A DNA stretch of 64,000 bases from JAHRAW01 sp965203265 (GTDB lineage Bacteria > Pseudomonadota > Gammaproteobacteria > Arenicellales > Poriferihabitantaceae). Positions 51,887 through 61,015 of this stretch are shown piece after piece. The stretch's first letter is position 1; each line of letters opens with the position of its first letter. Location of the stretch: assembly GCA_965203265.1 (NCBI GenBank), contig CBDBBV010000002.1, positions 558,001 to 622,000 of the forward strand, read 5' to 3'. The notes beneath the pieces are model-generated. The model was not told the DNA's origin. It was given only the letters and a program-made list of their open reading frames with translations, and searched no databases. A program made the position numbers and the translations under genes.

Positions 51887-52912
51887 ATGATCACCATTTC
51901 CATCGACGCCATGAGCGGCGACCGCGGGTTGTCGGCAACCATTCCGGCGGCTCTCGAAATCGTCGCGCGCCACGCGCTTGTCAACTTGCTGTTGGTGGGC
52001 GACCCGCAGCAGATAAACCGGCGGCTGTCGTCCGAGGGCGGGCGGCGCGCCGCCGAGAGGCTGCAAGTGGTCGCCGCGAGCGAATTGGTGGGCATGGATG
52101 AATCGCCGGCGAGCGCACTGCGCAAGAAGAAGGACTCGTCCATGCGGGTGGCCATCGATCTGGTGCAGCAGGGGCGGGCGGATGCCTGCATCAGCTCCGG
52201 CAATACCGGCGCCCTGCTGGCCACCGCCCGATTCGTGCTGAAAACCATTCCCGGCATCGACCGCCCGGCGATCTGCGTCGGCTTGCCGAGAATGAACGGA
52301 AAAACATATGTGCTCGACCTCGGCGCCAATGTGGACAGTCCGGCGGAAATTCTGCTGCAGTTCGGCCTGATGGGATCGGTGCTGATCAACTGCCTCGAAG
52401 GCAAGGCCGCCCCCACGGTCGGCCTGCTGAACATCGGCGTGGAGGATGCCAAGGGCAACGACGCCATCAAGGCGGCGGCGGAACTGTTCAAGAACAGTAC
52501 CCTCAATTATGTCGGCTACACCGAGGCCGACCACATTTACGCCGGCGACACCGACCTGATCGTGTGCGACGGTTTCGTCGGCAATGTGGCGCTGAAGGCG
52601 ACCGAAGGGGCGGCGCAGATGATCATGGGGGCGATTCGCGAGGAGTTCGACCGCAATCTCGCCACGCGCTGTTCCGGCCTGTTGGCCAAGCCGGTGCTCG
52701 ACTCCCTCAAAGAGCGCCTCGACCACCGCAGGTACAACGGCGCCAGTCTGCTCGGCCTGCGCGGCACCGTGGTGAAATCCCACGGCAGCGCCGACGCCGT
52801 GGGATTCCGCAGCGCCGTGGAAGTGGGCATTCAGGAGGTCAACAAGGGATTGGTGCGGCAGATCGAAAACGTTCTGACAGCGTCGCCCGATTCGGTTACG
52901 CTCCCCGCATGA
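51887..52912 (+). CDS. plsX: Phosphate acyltransferase PlsX
   Basis: A 341-aa soluble enzyme that makes acyl-phosphate from acyl-ACP for phospholipid synthesis. ISIDAMSGDRG at the start, ALRKKKDSSMRVAIDLV, SSGNTGALLATARFVLK, and DGFVGNVALKATEG. ATG 51887 fits the family start; a much longer open frame upstream crosses rpmF and has no homology. The stop overlaps fabH (ATGA). Confidence 0.96.
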   Translation: MITISIDAMSGDRGLSATIPAALEIVARHALVNLLLVGDPQQINRRLSSEGGRRAAERLQVVAASELVGMDESPASALRKKKDSSMRVAIDLVQQGRADACISSGNTGALLATARFVLKTIPGIDRPAICVGLPRMNGKTYVLDLGANVDSPAEILLQFGLMGSVLINCLEGKAAPTVGLLNIGVEDAKGNDAIKAAAELFKNSTLNYVGYTEADHIYAGDTDLIVCDGFVGNVALKATEGAAQMIMGAIREEFDRNLATRCSGLLAKPVLDSLKERLDHRRYNGASLLGLRGTVVKSHGSADAVGFRSAVEVGIQEVNKGLVRQIENVLTASPDSVTLPA

Positions 52913-53877
52913 ACTTTTCCCGCATCATCGGTACGGGCAGCTACCTGCCCGAAAAAATTCTCACCAATCGGCAGCTCGAATCGATGATCGATACCACCGA
53001 TCATTGGATCAAGTCGCGCACCGGCATCGACGAGCGCAGGATTGCGGCGGATGATGAATTCACCGTGGATCTGGCCGAGCAGGCGGCGTTGCGGGCGCTC
53101 GAGGCGGCTGCCGTCAATCGTGACGAAATCGACCTGATCGTGGTCGCCACCACCACCGCGGATCAGGTGTTTCCGAGCACCGCCTGCCTGCTGCAGCATC
53201 GCCTCGGCATCGAGGGCCATCCGGCGTTCGATGTGCAGGCGGTGTGCGCCGGCTTCCTCTTCGCGCTGGGCGTGGCGGACAAATTCGTGCGCACCGGCGC
53301 CGCCCGTTGCGCGCTGGTGGTCGGCGCGGAAACATTTTCCCGCATCATCGATTGGAGCGACCGGCGCACCTGCGTGCTGTTCGGCGACGGCGCCGGTGCC
53401 GTCGTTCTCAAGGCCGACGATCAGCCCGGGGTGCTGTCAACCCACCTGCACAGCGACGGCAGATACAAGGATTTGCTGTGCGTGCCGGTGGGGGTGTCGC
53501 GCAATTTCAGCAAAGTGCAGGCGGGAACCGCCTACACCACCATGCAGGGCGGCGAGGTGTTCCGTTGGGCGGTAACCGCGATGAGCGACATCATCGACGA
53601 GACCCTCGCGGCCAACGGCCTCGGCAAGGACGACATCGACTGGCTGATCCCCCATCAGGCCAATATCCGCATCATCAACGCGGTAGGCGCGCGCGCCAAA
53701 ATTCCCAAGGAAAAGGTGGTGGTAACCGTGCAGCGGCACGGCAATACCTCGGCCGCCTCGGTGCCGTTGGCGCTCGATCAGGCGGTGCGCGATGGCCGCG
53801 TGCAGCCCGGACAGCGGATACTGCTGGAAGGATTCGGCGGCGGGTTTACCTGGGGATCGGCGTTGATTCGGATGTAA
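52909..53877 (+). CDS. fabH: Beta-ketoacyl-ACP synthase III
   Basis: A 322-aa condensing enzyme that starts fatty-acid synthesis. Catalytic C113 (VQAVCAGFLFAL), His in PHQANIRI and Asn in HGNTSAAS. The N-terminus NFSRIIGTGSYLPEKILTN is typical. The start overlaps plsX by 4 bases. The next gene is fabG, not fabD. Confidence 0.96.
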   Translation: MNFSRIIGTGSYLPEKILTNRQLESMIDTTDHWIKSRTGIDERRIAADDEFTVDLAEQAALRALEAAAVNRDEIDLIVVATTTADQVFPSTACLLQHRLGIEGHPAFDVQAVCAGFLFALGVADKFVRTGAARCALVVGAETFSRIIDWSDRRTCVLFGDGAGAVVLKADDQPGVLSTHLHSDGRYKDLLCVPVGVSRNFSKVQAGTAYTTMQGGEVFRWAVTAMSDIIDETLAANGLGKDDIDWLIPHQANIRIINAVGARAKIPKEKVVVTVQRHGNTSAASVPLALDQAVRDGRVQPGQRILLEGFGGGFTWGSALIRM

Positions 53878-53904
53878 CCCTCTTTCCATAATCGAACCGT
53901 AATC

Positions 53905-54696
53905 ATGATTGAATCCACCAGCGCACAACCGCGCGAAAATCCCGTTTCGGGCAAGTTGCTCGACGGCCGCACCTGCTTGGTAACCGGCGCCACTCGCGGC
54001 ATCGGCAAAGCCATCGCCGGGGCCTTGGGCGAACAAGGCGCCCAAGTGGTGGGAACCGCCACCACCGCCGCCGGCGCCGAGCGCATCGGCGAATATCTCG
54101 CTTCCGCCGGTATTGCGGGCGCCGGCCAAGTGTTGGATGTTACCGACGACGCCTCGGTCGCCCGACTGCTCGGTGCGGTTGGCGAAACCTTCGGCGCGCC
54201 TTCGGTGCTGGTCAACAACGCCGGCACGACCCGCGACAATCTGCTGCTGCGGATGCAGGACGCGCAGTGGGACGAGATACTGGATGTCAACCTGAAATCG
54301 GCGTATCGCCTGTGTCGAGCGTGTTTGCGCGGCATGAGCAAGGCTCGCTACGGCCGCATCATCAACATCGCCTCGGTGGTCGCGGCCACCGGCAATTCCG
54401 GTCAGGTCAACTACGCCGCGGCCAAGGCCGGATTGATCGGATTCTCCAAGTCGTTGGCGCGGGAGATCGCCTCGCGCAACATCACGGTCAACGTGGTCGC
54501 GCCGGGTTTCATCGAAACCGACATGACCGCCGCGCTCGACGACGGCCAGCGCGCGGCGTTGCACGCGCAGATTCCGTTGGCGCGATTCGGCGCCCCCGAG
54601 GATGTCGCCGCCGCGGTGGTTTTTCTCGCGTCGCCGATGGGGGATTACATCACCGGCAGCACCATTCATGTAAACGGCGGCATGTTCATGCCCTGA
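53905..54696 (+). CDS. fabG: 3-oxoacyl-ACP reductase
   Basis: A 263-aa short-chain dehydrogenase. TGATRGIGKAIAGAL holds the NADPH loop, VLVNNAGTTRDNLLLRM follows, and the catalytic triad is S157, Y170, K174. It ends with HVNGGMFMP, a typical FabG end. The protein has an extra 15-residue N-terminal extension compared with E. coli FabG. It is 28 bases downstream of fabH. Confidence 0.95.
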   Translation: MIESTSAQPRENPVSGKLLDGRTCLVTGATRGIGKAIAGALGEQGAQVVGTATTAAGAERIGEYLASAGIAGAGQVLDVTDDASVARLLGAVGETFGAPSVLVNNAGTTRDNLLLRMQDAQWDEILDVNLKSAYRLCRACLRGMSKARYGRIINIASVVAATGNSGQVNYAAAKAGLIGFSKSLAREIASRNITVNVVAPGFIETDMTAALDDGQRAALHAQIPLARFGAPEDVAAAVVFLASPMGDYITGSTIHVNGGMFMP

Positions 54697-54866
54697 TTCG
54701 GCGTGAAATCGGTGTACAATCCGCGCTGGGCAGTGGACTTGCGGGTGCCGATTGTTTACCATCCGCAACCCTGCAATTCCCCAATCGTATTGCATGGCTC
54801 CCTCGAAAATCGAATCGGCGGAGGCAATGCAGTTCAAAATCTCATTATCCGGAGGCCAAAACTCGA

Positions 54867-55106
54867 ATGAGCACAATTGAAGAGCGTGTAAGAAAAGTCG
54901 TGGTAGAACAACTCGGCGTCAGCGATGACCAAGTTACTCTGGAGGCTTCCTTCGTCGAAGACCTCGGCGCCGACTCGCTGGATACGGTGGAGTTGGTGAT
55001 GGCGTTGGAGGAAGAATTCGACACCGAAATCCCCGACGACAAGGCCGAAAACATCGCCAAGGTGAAGGACGCCATCAGCTACATCGAAGCCAATGCGTCT
55101 GCTTGA
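54867..55106 (+). CDS. acpP: Acyl carrier protein
   Basis: A 79-aa acidic protein. The phosphopantetheine attachment serine is S37 in LGADSLDTVELVMALEEEF. The start MSTIEERVRKVV is normal, with GGAGG at 54851-54855. It lies 170 bases after fabG, followed by a strong terminator, so it can be expressed in large amounts. Confidence 0.97.
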   Translation: MSTIEERVRKVVVEQLGVSDDQVTLEASFVEDLGADSLDTVELVMALEEEFDTEIPDDKAENIAKVKDAISYIEANASA

Positions 55107-55232
55107 TTCGCCGACTCCGGCAGGCGCGATGTCCGGCCAAGCGCGGCCGGCATGATGCCCCCGATCACGGGTGGGCAATTCCCCGCAGGCGATCAGGCGG
55201 GATAATCCCTCGCCGCCGCCCGCGGCCACTGC

Positions 55233-55266
55233 AAAACCGCGGCCCGTCTTGGGCGGCGGTTTTTTG
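55233..55266 (+). terminator. Intrinsic terminator after acpP
   Basis: Stem AAAACCGC-G-GCCC (55233-55245), loop GTCTT, GGGC-G-GCGGTTTT (55251-55263), one G-G mismatch, followed by T residues to 55265. It separates acpP from fabF. Since A residues precede and T residues follow, it could also work in the opposite direction. Confidence 0.82.
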
Positions 55267-55300
55267 TTGGGGGGTTGGCAGATGGTCGCTCGGTTGTTTC

Positions 55301-55324
55301 AGTCGCTCGGTCACTCAGTCACTC
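55301..55324 (-). repeat. 8-nt tandem repeat upstream of fabF
   Basis: Three units, AGTCGCTC, GGTCACTC and AGTCACTC. The reverse complement of the first is GAGCGACT, the same unit as the array at 34014-34037. It lies in the spacer between the acpP terminator and the fabF promoter. Confidence 0.8.
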
Positions 55325-55334
55325 GGCCGACCAG

Positions 55335-55363
55335 CTGGAGCCGGCGCCGGCTCGGGCTATAAT
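55335..55363 (+). promoter_or_regulatory. Possible promoter for fabF
   Basis: TATAAT at 55358-55363 is a perfect -10 hexamer. The best -35 at 17 bases is CTGGAG (55335-55340), 3 of 6. A promoter is expected here because a terminator lies upstream. Confidence 0.45.
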
Positions 55364-55413
55364 AGCGAGATGGAAATTGTGGTCGATAACGGCAGCGGAA
55401 TCGGGTTGAGTCA

Positions 55414-56652
55414 ATGAGCAAAAGGCGCGTGGTGGTAACCGGAATGGGGGTGATTTCGCCGGTGGGCGTTACCCTCGGATCCACTTGGGAATCCATGCTG
55501 GCGGGGCGCAGCGGCATCGCCGCCATCGCCGGTTTCGACGCCAGTGCGCTACCCTGCCGCATCGCCGGCGAGATCATGGATTTCGATCCGACCGCCAGCC
55601 AGCCGGCCAAGGACGCGCGCAAGATGGATCGCTTCATGCAGCTGGGCATTGCCGCCGGCGTGGAAGCGATCCACGACGCCGGGCTCGAGGTCAGCGAGGC
55701 CGACGCCCCCAGAATCGGCGTGTACATCGGCTCCGGCATCGGCGGGATCAGCACCATCGAAACCGCCACCAAACTGTACATGGAAAGGGGGCCCAGGCGG
55801 ATTTCGCCGTTCTACATCCCCATGACCATCACCAACATGATTTCCGGCAACCTGTCCATCATGCACGGCCTGAAGGGGCCGAATCTGTCCATGGTCACGG
55901 CCTGCAGCACCGGCGCCCACGCCATCGGCGAGGCCGGGCGCCTGATCGAGTATGGCGACGCCGATGTCATGATCGCCGGCGGCGCCGAAGCCCCCATTTC
56001 GCCGACTTCCGTGGCCGGATTCAGCGCGGCGCGCGCTCTCAGCCAGCGCAACGACGATCCGCTCGGCGCCAGCCGCCCGTGGGATATTGGCCGGGACGGT
56101 TTCATTATGGGAGAAGGCGCCGGCGTGATGGTGCTCGAGGAATACCAGCGCGCCAGCCGCCGCGGTGCCCGCATATACGCCGAATTGTCCGGTTTCGGCA
56201 TGAGCGGCGACGCCTATCATATGACCAGCCCGTCCCCCACCGGCGAAGGAGCGTCCCGCTGCATGGATGCCGCGCTGCGCAATGCCGGCATGAATCCCGC
56301 GCAGGTCGATTATGTGAATGCGCACGGCACCTCCACCCCGCAGGGCGACATCGCCGAAACTCTCGCCATCCGGCTGACCTTCGGCGATCACGCCGGCCAG
56401 TTGGCGATCAGTTCCAACAAATCCATGATCGGCCACCTGCTCGGCGCCGCCGGCGGCGTCGAAGCGGTGATGACGGCGATGACCATCCACCATCGGGTCA
56501 TTCCCCCCACCATCAATCTGGATGAGCCGGATCCCCAGTGCGATCTGGATTTCGTCCCCCATCAGGCAAGAGACGCCCGCGTCGAAGTGGCGCTGTGCAA
56601 CTCGTTCGGTTTCGGCGGAACCAACGCCACGCTGGTGTTCAATGCCGTCTAG
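55414..56652 (+). CDS. fabF: Beta-ketoacyl-ACP synthase II
   Basis: A 412-aa elongation condensing enzyme. RVVVTGMGVISPVG at the start, catalytic C164 in TACSTGAHAIGEA, His in NAHGTSTPQGD and His in KSMIGHLLGAAGG. The stop is followed after 2 bases by the mltG GTG. Confidence 0.96.
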   Translation: MSKRRVVVTGMGVISPVGVTLGSTWESMLAGRSGIAAIAGFDASALPCRIAGEIMDFDPTASQPAKDARKMDRFMQLGIAAGVEAIHDAGLEVSEADAPRIGVYIGSGIGGISTIETATKLYMERGPRRISPFYIPMTITNMISGNLSIMHGLKGPNLSMVTACSTGAHAIGEAGRLIEYGDADVMIAGGAEAPISPTSVAGFSAARALSQRNDDPLGASRPWDIGRDGFIMGEGAGVMVLEEYQRASRRGARIYAELSGFGMSGDAYHMTSPSPTGEGASRCMDAALRNAGMNPAQVDYVNAHGTSTPQGDIAETLAIRLTFGDHAGQLAISSNKSMIGHLLGAAGGVEAVMTAMTIHHRVIPPTINLDEPDPQCDLDFVPHQARDARVEVALCNSFGFGGTNATLVFNAV

Positions 56653-56654
56653 CC

Positions 56655-57698
56655 GTGGCTGACAAGCAAAATGGGGGCGTATTCGGGCGCCCGTTTGTCA
56701 TCCTCATCGCACTGGCGCTGTTCGGCCTGAGCGCGCTGGGCGCCGTTTTCGGCTATTACCACTTCGCCGTCAACCAGCCCCTCGATTTCGGCGAGCAGCC
56801 CTGGGTGATCGAGCGCGGCGACACGCTGGGCGAGGTCGCGGCTCAACTGGTTCGGCAGAACGTGATCGACACCACCTTGCCGCTGCGGCTGTTGGCGCGC
56901 CGGGACGACCTCGGCAGGCAGATTCAAGTCGGCGAATACCGCTTCCCTGCGGGGATCACGCTCAGAGAATTCCTGCGCCGCATCGTCAACGGCGAGGGGC
57001 GAATCGGCATCAAGATAACCATCATCGAGGGCTGGACATTTCGGGATATGCGAGAACACCTGCGCCGAGCGCCGAAGCTCGAGCAGGTCGCCGGGACGAT
57101 GACCGACCGGCAGATAATGACCGAGCTGGGCCGCCCCGAATGGCACCCCGAAGGGCGGTTCTTCCCCGACACCTATTACTACACAGCCGGCCAGACGGAT
57201 TTGTCGATCTACCGACAAGCCTTTCGCGCCATGCGGGAAGAACTCGATTCGGCTTGGGAAAACCGCGCCGATGGCCTCATTCTTGCCGGCAAGGACGAGG
57301 CATTGGTGCTGGCCTCCATCATCGAGAAGGAATCCTGGGTCGCCGATGAGCGGCGGGAGATCGCCGGCGTGCTGCACAATCGCCTGAAAAAGGGGATGCG
57401 GCTGCAAACCGACCCCACGGTCATCTACGGGCTGGGAGAAGCCTATCGCGGCCGCCTCACCCGCGCCCACCTGCGAGCCGATACCCCCCACAACACCTAC
57501 ACCCGCGCAGGGCTCCCGCCCACGCCCATCAGCCTGCCCGGCAGGAATTCCCTCGAAGCGGCGGTGCAACCGGCGCGCACGAACGCCTACTATTTCGTCG
57601 CCAAGGGCGGTGGCCGACACCACTTCTCGGAAACCCTCGAACAGCACAACCGAGCGGTGCAGAAATACCTGCGCGATCGGGATCGCGACAGCGGATGA
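56655..57698 (+). CDS. mltG: Endolytic transglycosylase MltG
   Basis: A 347-aa inner-membrane YceG-like enzyme that cleaves nascent peptidoglycan strands. One membrane segment FVILIALALFGLSALGAVFG, a LysM-like part (WVIERGDTLGEVAAQL), and the catalytic glutamate in ASIIEKESWVADER, followed by LQTDPTVIYGLG and YTRAGLPPTPI. GTG 56655, two bases after the fabF stop, is chosen since the frame upstream has no homology. pabC, which often comes before it, is absent. It overlaps tmk by 4 bases. Confidence 0.94.
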   Translation: MADKQNGGVFGRPFVILIALALFGLSALGAVFGYYHFAVNQPLDFGEQPWVIERGDTLGEVAAQLVRQNVIDTTLPLRLLARRDDLGRQIQVGEYRFPAGITLREFLRRIVNGEGRIGIKITIIEGWTFRDMREHLRRAPKLEQVAGTMTDRQIMTELGRPEWHPEGRFFPDTYYYTAGQTDLSIYRQAFRAMREELDSAWENRADGLILAGKDEALVLASIIEKESWVADERREIAGVLHNRLKKGMRLQTDPTVIYGLGEAYRGRLTRAHLRADTPHNTYTRAGLPPTPISLPGRNSLEAAVQPARTNAYYFVAKGGGRHHFSETLEQHNRAVQKYLRDRDRDSG

Positions 57699-58330
57699 AG
57701 GGCGCGTTCATCACCGTCGAGGGCGCGGACGGCTCGGGCAAGACCACGCACATCGACCGCATCGAGCGCTGGCTACAGGAACGCGGCGTACAGGTGGTGC
57801 GCACTCGGGAACCCGGCGGCACCCCATTGGGCGAACTGCTGCGGGGAATCCTGCTCGACGACCCCGGCCCCGGAATTTCTCGCCGCTGCGAACTGCTGCT
57901 GGTATTCGCCGCCCGCGCGCAACATCTGGACGAGGTGATCCTACCGGCGCTGGCTGCCGGCAAGTGGGTGTTGTGCGACCGCTTCACCGACGCCACCTAC
58001 GCCTATCAGGGCGGCGGCCGGGGAATCGAGGAGTCCGCCATCGCCGTTTTGGAACAATGGGTTCAGGGCGCGTTGCAACCGGATTTGACCGTGCTACTCG
58101 ATGTGTCGGTGGAGACCGGCACGGCGCGCGCCCGACAGCGCGGCGGCGCGCCGGATCGCTTCGAGGGCGAGGCGCCGGCATTCCTGCAGGCGGTGTGCCA
58201 AGCCTATGTGGCGCGCGCTATCCGCTGTGCCGGGCGCATACAGCTGATTGACGCGAATCGCGAGCTCGATGAGGTGGGCGCGCAGATCGACGCCGTGCTC
58301 GAAACATTCTGGCGGGAGCGGCGGCCATGA
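57695..58330 (+). CDS. tmk: Thymidylate kinase
   Basis: A 211-aa dTMP kinase. Walker A ITVEGADGSGKTTHID, DR(Y/F)-type DRFTDATYAYQGGGRG, and the arginine in TREPGGTPLGE. The start overlaps the mltG stop (ATGA) and the stop overlaps holB (ATGA), so three genes form a coupled unit. Confidence 0.95.
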   Translation: MKGAFITVEGADGSGKTTHIDRIERWLQERGVQVVRTREPGGTPLGELLRGILLDDPGPGISRRCELLLVFAARAQHLDEVILPALAAGKWVLCDRFTDATYAYQGGGRGIEESAIAVLEQWVQGALQPDLTVLLDVSVETGTARARQRGGAPDRFEGEAPAFLQAVCQAYVARAIRCAGRIQLIDANRELDEVGAQIDAVLETFWRERRP

Positions 58331-59388
58331 GCGCAACTTCGAGCGCATCCCCGCGCGCGGCCATGAGCGAGTGGCCGTGGGCGCAGCCGGCGTGGGAACG
58401 CACCACCGGCGCCATCGATGACCTGCACCACGGGCTGCTGATCACCGGCGCATCGGGCGTCGCCAAGCGCGAATTCGCTCTGGCCTTGAGCCAACTGTTG
58501 TTGTGCGGTGGCGGGGAAAACGCGGGTCAAGCTTGCGGCAATTGCCGTAATTGCACCCTGTTCAACGCCGGCACCCACCCGGATTTCCATCTGCTGACCA
58601 CGGAGCTGGAATGGCGGGATGGCCGAGTCGAGCTGATGGCGAAGTACTGCGACCGCTATCAGGACATCGGCGCCAGAGAAAAACGCACCAACCCCGCCAG
58701 AGTGATCCAAGTGGATCAGGTGCGCTCGCTGATCGAGAGATTTTCCGTCCATGCCCACATGGCCGCGCGCAAGATCGCGTTGATCGCGCCGGCCGACCGC
58801 ATGAACGCCAACGCCGCCAACGCCCTGCTCAAATTGCTGGAGGAACCCCCCGCGGACTCCATTTTGATCCTGCTCAGCGCGCTCCCCGGCTCCCTGCCGG
58901 CCACGGTCAGAAGTCGTTGTTTGCAAATCGCAATCCCGTCACCGACCGAGTCGGCGGCGAGCGAGTGGCTGCGCCAACGCATACCGCCCGAAGCGGTCGC
59001 GCCGACCCTCGGATTGTGCAACGGCGGCCCCCTCGACTCCCTCAAAATGTACGAAGACGAATTGTTGCCGCTGCAGGCGAAATTTTTGCAGGGCATCGCG
59101 GAGTTGGCCGCCGGCCGGCGCGGCGCGTTGGAATGGGCTGCCGGATTTGCCCGTCAGGATTTCTTGTCGCTGCTCGATTGGCTGCACCGATTCAGCTGCG
59201 ACCTGATTCGGGCGGTATGCGGCGTCGGCACATCCCCGCACCCGGGGCAGCATCTGCCGTCCGCGGAAAGGGCGTTCGCCCTGTACGACCGAATCGGCAG
59301 TTACCGCAAAATTGCGCGGGAGCCGTTCAATGAGCAGCTGGCCATGGAAGAGCTGGCGTTGGCGTTGCAGCATACCCTGCGGGCTTGA
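58327..59388 (+). CDS. holB: DNA polymerase III delta' subunit
   Basis: A 353-aa clamp-loader subunit. Degenerate Walker A ITGASGVAKREF, zinc-module cysteines CGNCRNC with an upstream Cys, and the sensor region ANALLKLLEEPPADSILILL. The low-conservation C-terminus is an alpha-helical domain. It is followed by tatD after 13 bases. A pilZ gene that often lies between them is missing. Confidence 0.93.
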   Translation: MSATSSASPRAAMSEWPWAQPAWERTTGAIDDLHHGLLITGASGVAKREFALALSQLLLCGGGENAGQACGNCRNCTLFNAGTHPDFHLLTTELEWRDGRVELMAKYCDRYQDIGAREKRTNPARVIQVDQVRSLIERFSVHAHMAARKIALIAPADRMNANAANALLKLLEEPPADSILILLSALPGSLPATVRSRCLQIAIPSPTESAASEWLRQRIPPEAVAPTLGLCNGGPLDSLKMYEDELLPLQAKFLQGIAELAAGRRGALEWAAGFARQDFLSLLDWLHRFSCDLIRAVCGVGTSPHPGQHLPSAERAFALYDRIGSYRKIAREPFNEQLAMEELALALQHTLRA

Positions 59389-59401
59389 TCGGCTCGATTC
59401 G

Positions 59402-60172
59402 ATGCAACTGGTCGATTCCCACTGCCACATCGATTTCGAGCCGTTGGCCGAGCAACTGCCCGCGGTATTGCAGCGAGCTGCGGCCAATGATGTCGCCCAT
59501 TTGCTGTGCGTGGCGGTGAATCTCGAAGACTATCCCCGCATCGCGCAAATGGCGGCGCAGCACGCCCACATCCACGCCTCGGTGGGGGTGCATCCGAATG
59601 CCACGGACTGTCGCGATCCAAGCGCCGAGGAATTGGTCGAACTGGCGGCCAATCCGCATGTGGTCGCCATCGGCGAAACCGGACTGGACTACTATCGCCA
59701 CGACCGCCCCGAGTGGCAGCGGCGGCGCTTTGCCAATCACATCGAGGCAGCCAAATCCGCTGGTTTGCCGCTCATCATCCACACGCGCGCGGCTGCGGAC
59801 GACACCATGTACATGTTGGAAAGTCTGGACGCCGCAGCGGCCGGCGGCGTCATGCACTGTTTCGCCGAAGACTGGGCGGTCGCCGAACGCGCCCTCGCCA
59901 TCGGCTTCTACCTCTCCTTTTCCGGCATCGTCACCTTCAAAAACGCCGACACCGTGAAACAGGTGGCGAAGCGGGCACCGCTGGAGCGCATGCTGGTGGA
60001 GACCGATTCTCCCTATCTCGCGCCAGTGCCGTTTCGCGGTCAGGTCAACGAACCCAGCTTCGTGCGCCACACCGCCCAGTGCATCGCCGAGCTGCGCGGC
60101 GACACCCTCGACAACATCGCCCAAGCGACCACGGAAAACTTCTTTCGCCTGTTCTCCGGCGCGGCGCGTTGA
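59402..60172 (+). CDS. tatD: TatD-family metal-dependent hydrolase
   Basis: A 256-aa amidohydrolase-fold protein: DSHCHIDFEPL for the first metal pair, GETGLDYYR, PLIIHTRAA, GVMHCFAE and ETDSPYLAPVPFRG. Family members are metal-dependent DNases. It matches the YcfH position in tmk-holB-tatD clusters. ATG 59402 is chosen because homology begins with QLVDSHCH. Confidence 0.93.
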   Translation: MQLVDSHCHIDFEPLAEQLPAVLQRAAANDVAHLLCVAVNLEDYPRIAQMAAQHAHIHASVGVHPNATDCRDPSAEELVELAANPHVVAIGETGLDYYRHDRPEWQRRRFANHIEAAKSAGLPLIIHTRAAADDTMYMLESLDAAAAGGVMHCFAEDWAVAERALAIGFYLSFSGIVTFKNADTVKQVAKRAPLERMLVETDSPYLAPVPFRGQVNEPSFVRHTAQCIAELRGDTLDNIAQATTENFFRLFSGAAR

Positions 60173-60262
60173 GGGGTATCGAAGGCTATAATCCGGTCGC
60201 CCCCGCGCAAATGCGGTTGTGCTAGAATTATTTTTCGCAAGCGAGACACGAGGAGGTTTACC

Positions 60263-60664
60263 ATGACCAACACCAACGCAAACGCAAACGAATACAGCCG
60301 AACCTTGAGCGATGCGGATCTGGTCGTTACCGAGGACGCGCGGCGGCGAATCGCCGATTTGGTGCGAGAAACCGACGGCGAGGCCGAGGCGGTGCGCATC
60401 TATGTGTCCGGCGGCGGCTGCAGCGGCATGAATTACGGCATGACCTTTGCCGAGCGAGCCGAAGAAAAGGACAGCACCATTTCGGATGATACCGATGACA
60501 CCGCCTTCAAATTGGTGGTCGATCCGGTTGCGCTCAGTTTCCTCCGAGGTGCCGAGGTCGATTTTGTCGATGACGGCGTCAATTCGTCGTTCGTCTTCAA
60601 CAATGTATTTCAAGCCATTGGCGGCAGTGGCGCCTGTGGGGGTTGCGGTGGCGGCGCCTTCTAG
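60263..60664 (+). CDS. erpA: A-type Fe-S carrier, ErpA-like, with CxxC C-terminus
   Basis: A 133-aa HesB/IscA-family protein: IYVSGGGCSGMNYGMTF carries the first conserved Cys. The C-terminal pair normally reads CGC; here it is CGGC in GACGGCGGGAF. The N-terminus has an Asn/Thr-rich stretch (TNTNANANE). A GAGG ribosome-binding site precedes the ATG. Carriers of this kind hand Fe-S clusters to apo-proteins. It is placed next to clpS rather than its usual partners. The ErpA assignment versus another A-type carrier is uncertain. Confidence 0.8.
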   Translation: MTNTNANANEYSRTLSDADLVVTEDARRRIADLVRETDGEAEAVRIYVSGGGCSGMNYGMTFAERAEEKDSTISDDTDDTAFKLVVDPVALSFLRGAEVDFVDDGVNSSFVFNNVFQAIGGSGACGGCGGGAF

Positions 60665-60688
60665 CCGCGCCGCCTACGCCGATCTCGA

Positions 60689-61015
60689 ATGACCGAGCGG
60701 AATCCAAGTTACCACCACGCCGACGGCGGCGTAGTGGCGGAGCGCGCCAAGCCGAAGCTGAAGAAGCCGCCGTTGTACAAGGTGCTGTTGCTCAACGACG
60801 ACTACACGCCGATGGAATTCGTGGTGCTCCTGTTGATGCGATTCTTCAACCTGTCGCAGACCGACGCCGAGCAGATCATGATTCACATACACACTCGCGG
60901 CCTCGGCGTGTGCGGCGTCTTCCCCCGGGAAATCGCCGAAACCAAGGTGCGGCAGACGCTGGATTTCGCCCGCATGAACCAGCATCCGCTGCAGTGCACC
61001 ATGGAGCGGGAATAA
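60689..61015 (+). CDS. clpS: ATP-dependent Clp protease adaptor ClpS
   Basis: A 108-aa adaptor delivering N-end-rule substrates to ClpAP. PLYKVLLLNDDYTPMEFVV, the HIHTRGLGVCG pocket region, and ETKVRQTLDFARMNQHPL. It overlaps clpA by one base (TAATG), the standard pair. Confidence 0.95.
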   Translation: MTERNPSYHHADGGVVAERAKPKLKKPPLYKVLLLNDDYTPMEFVVLLLMRFFNLSQTDAEQIMIHIHTRGLGVCGVFPREIAETKVRQTLDFARMNQHPLQCTMERE

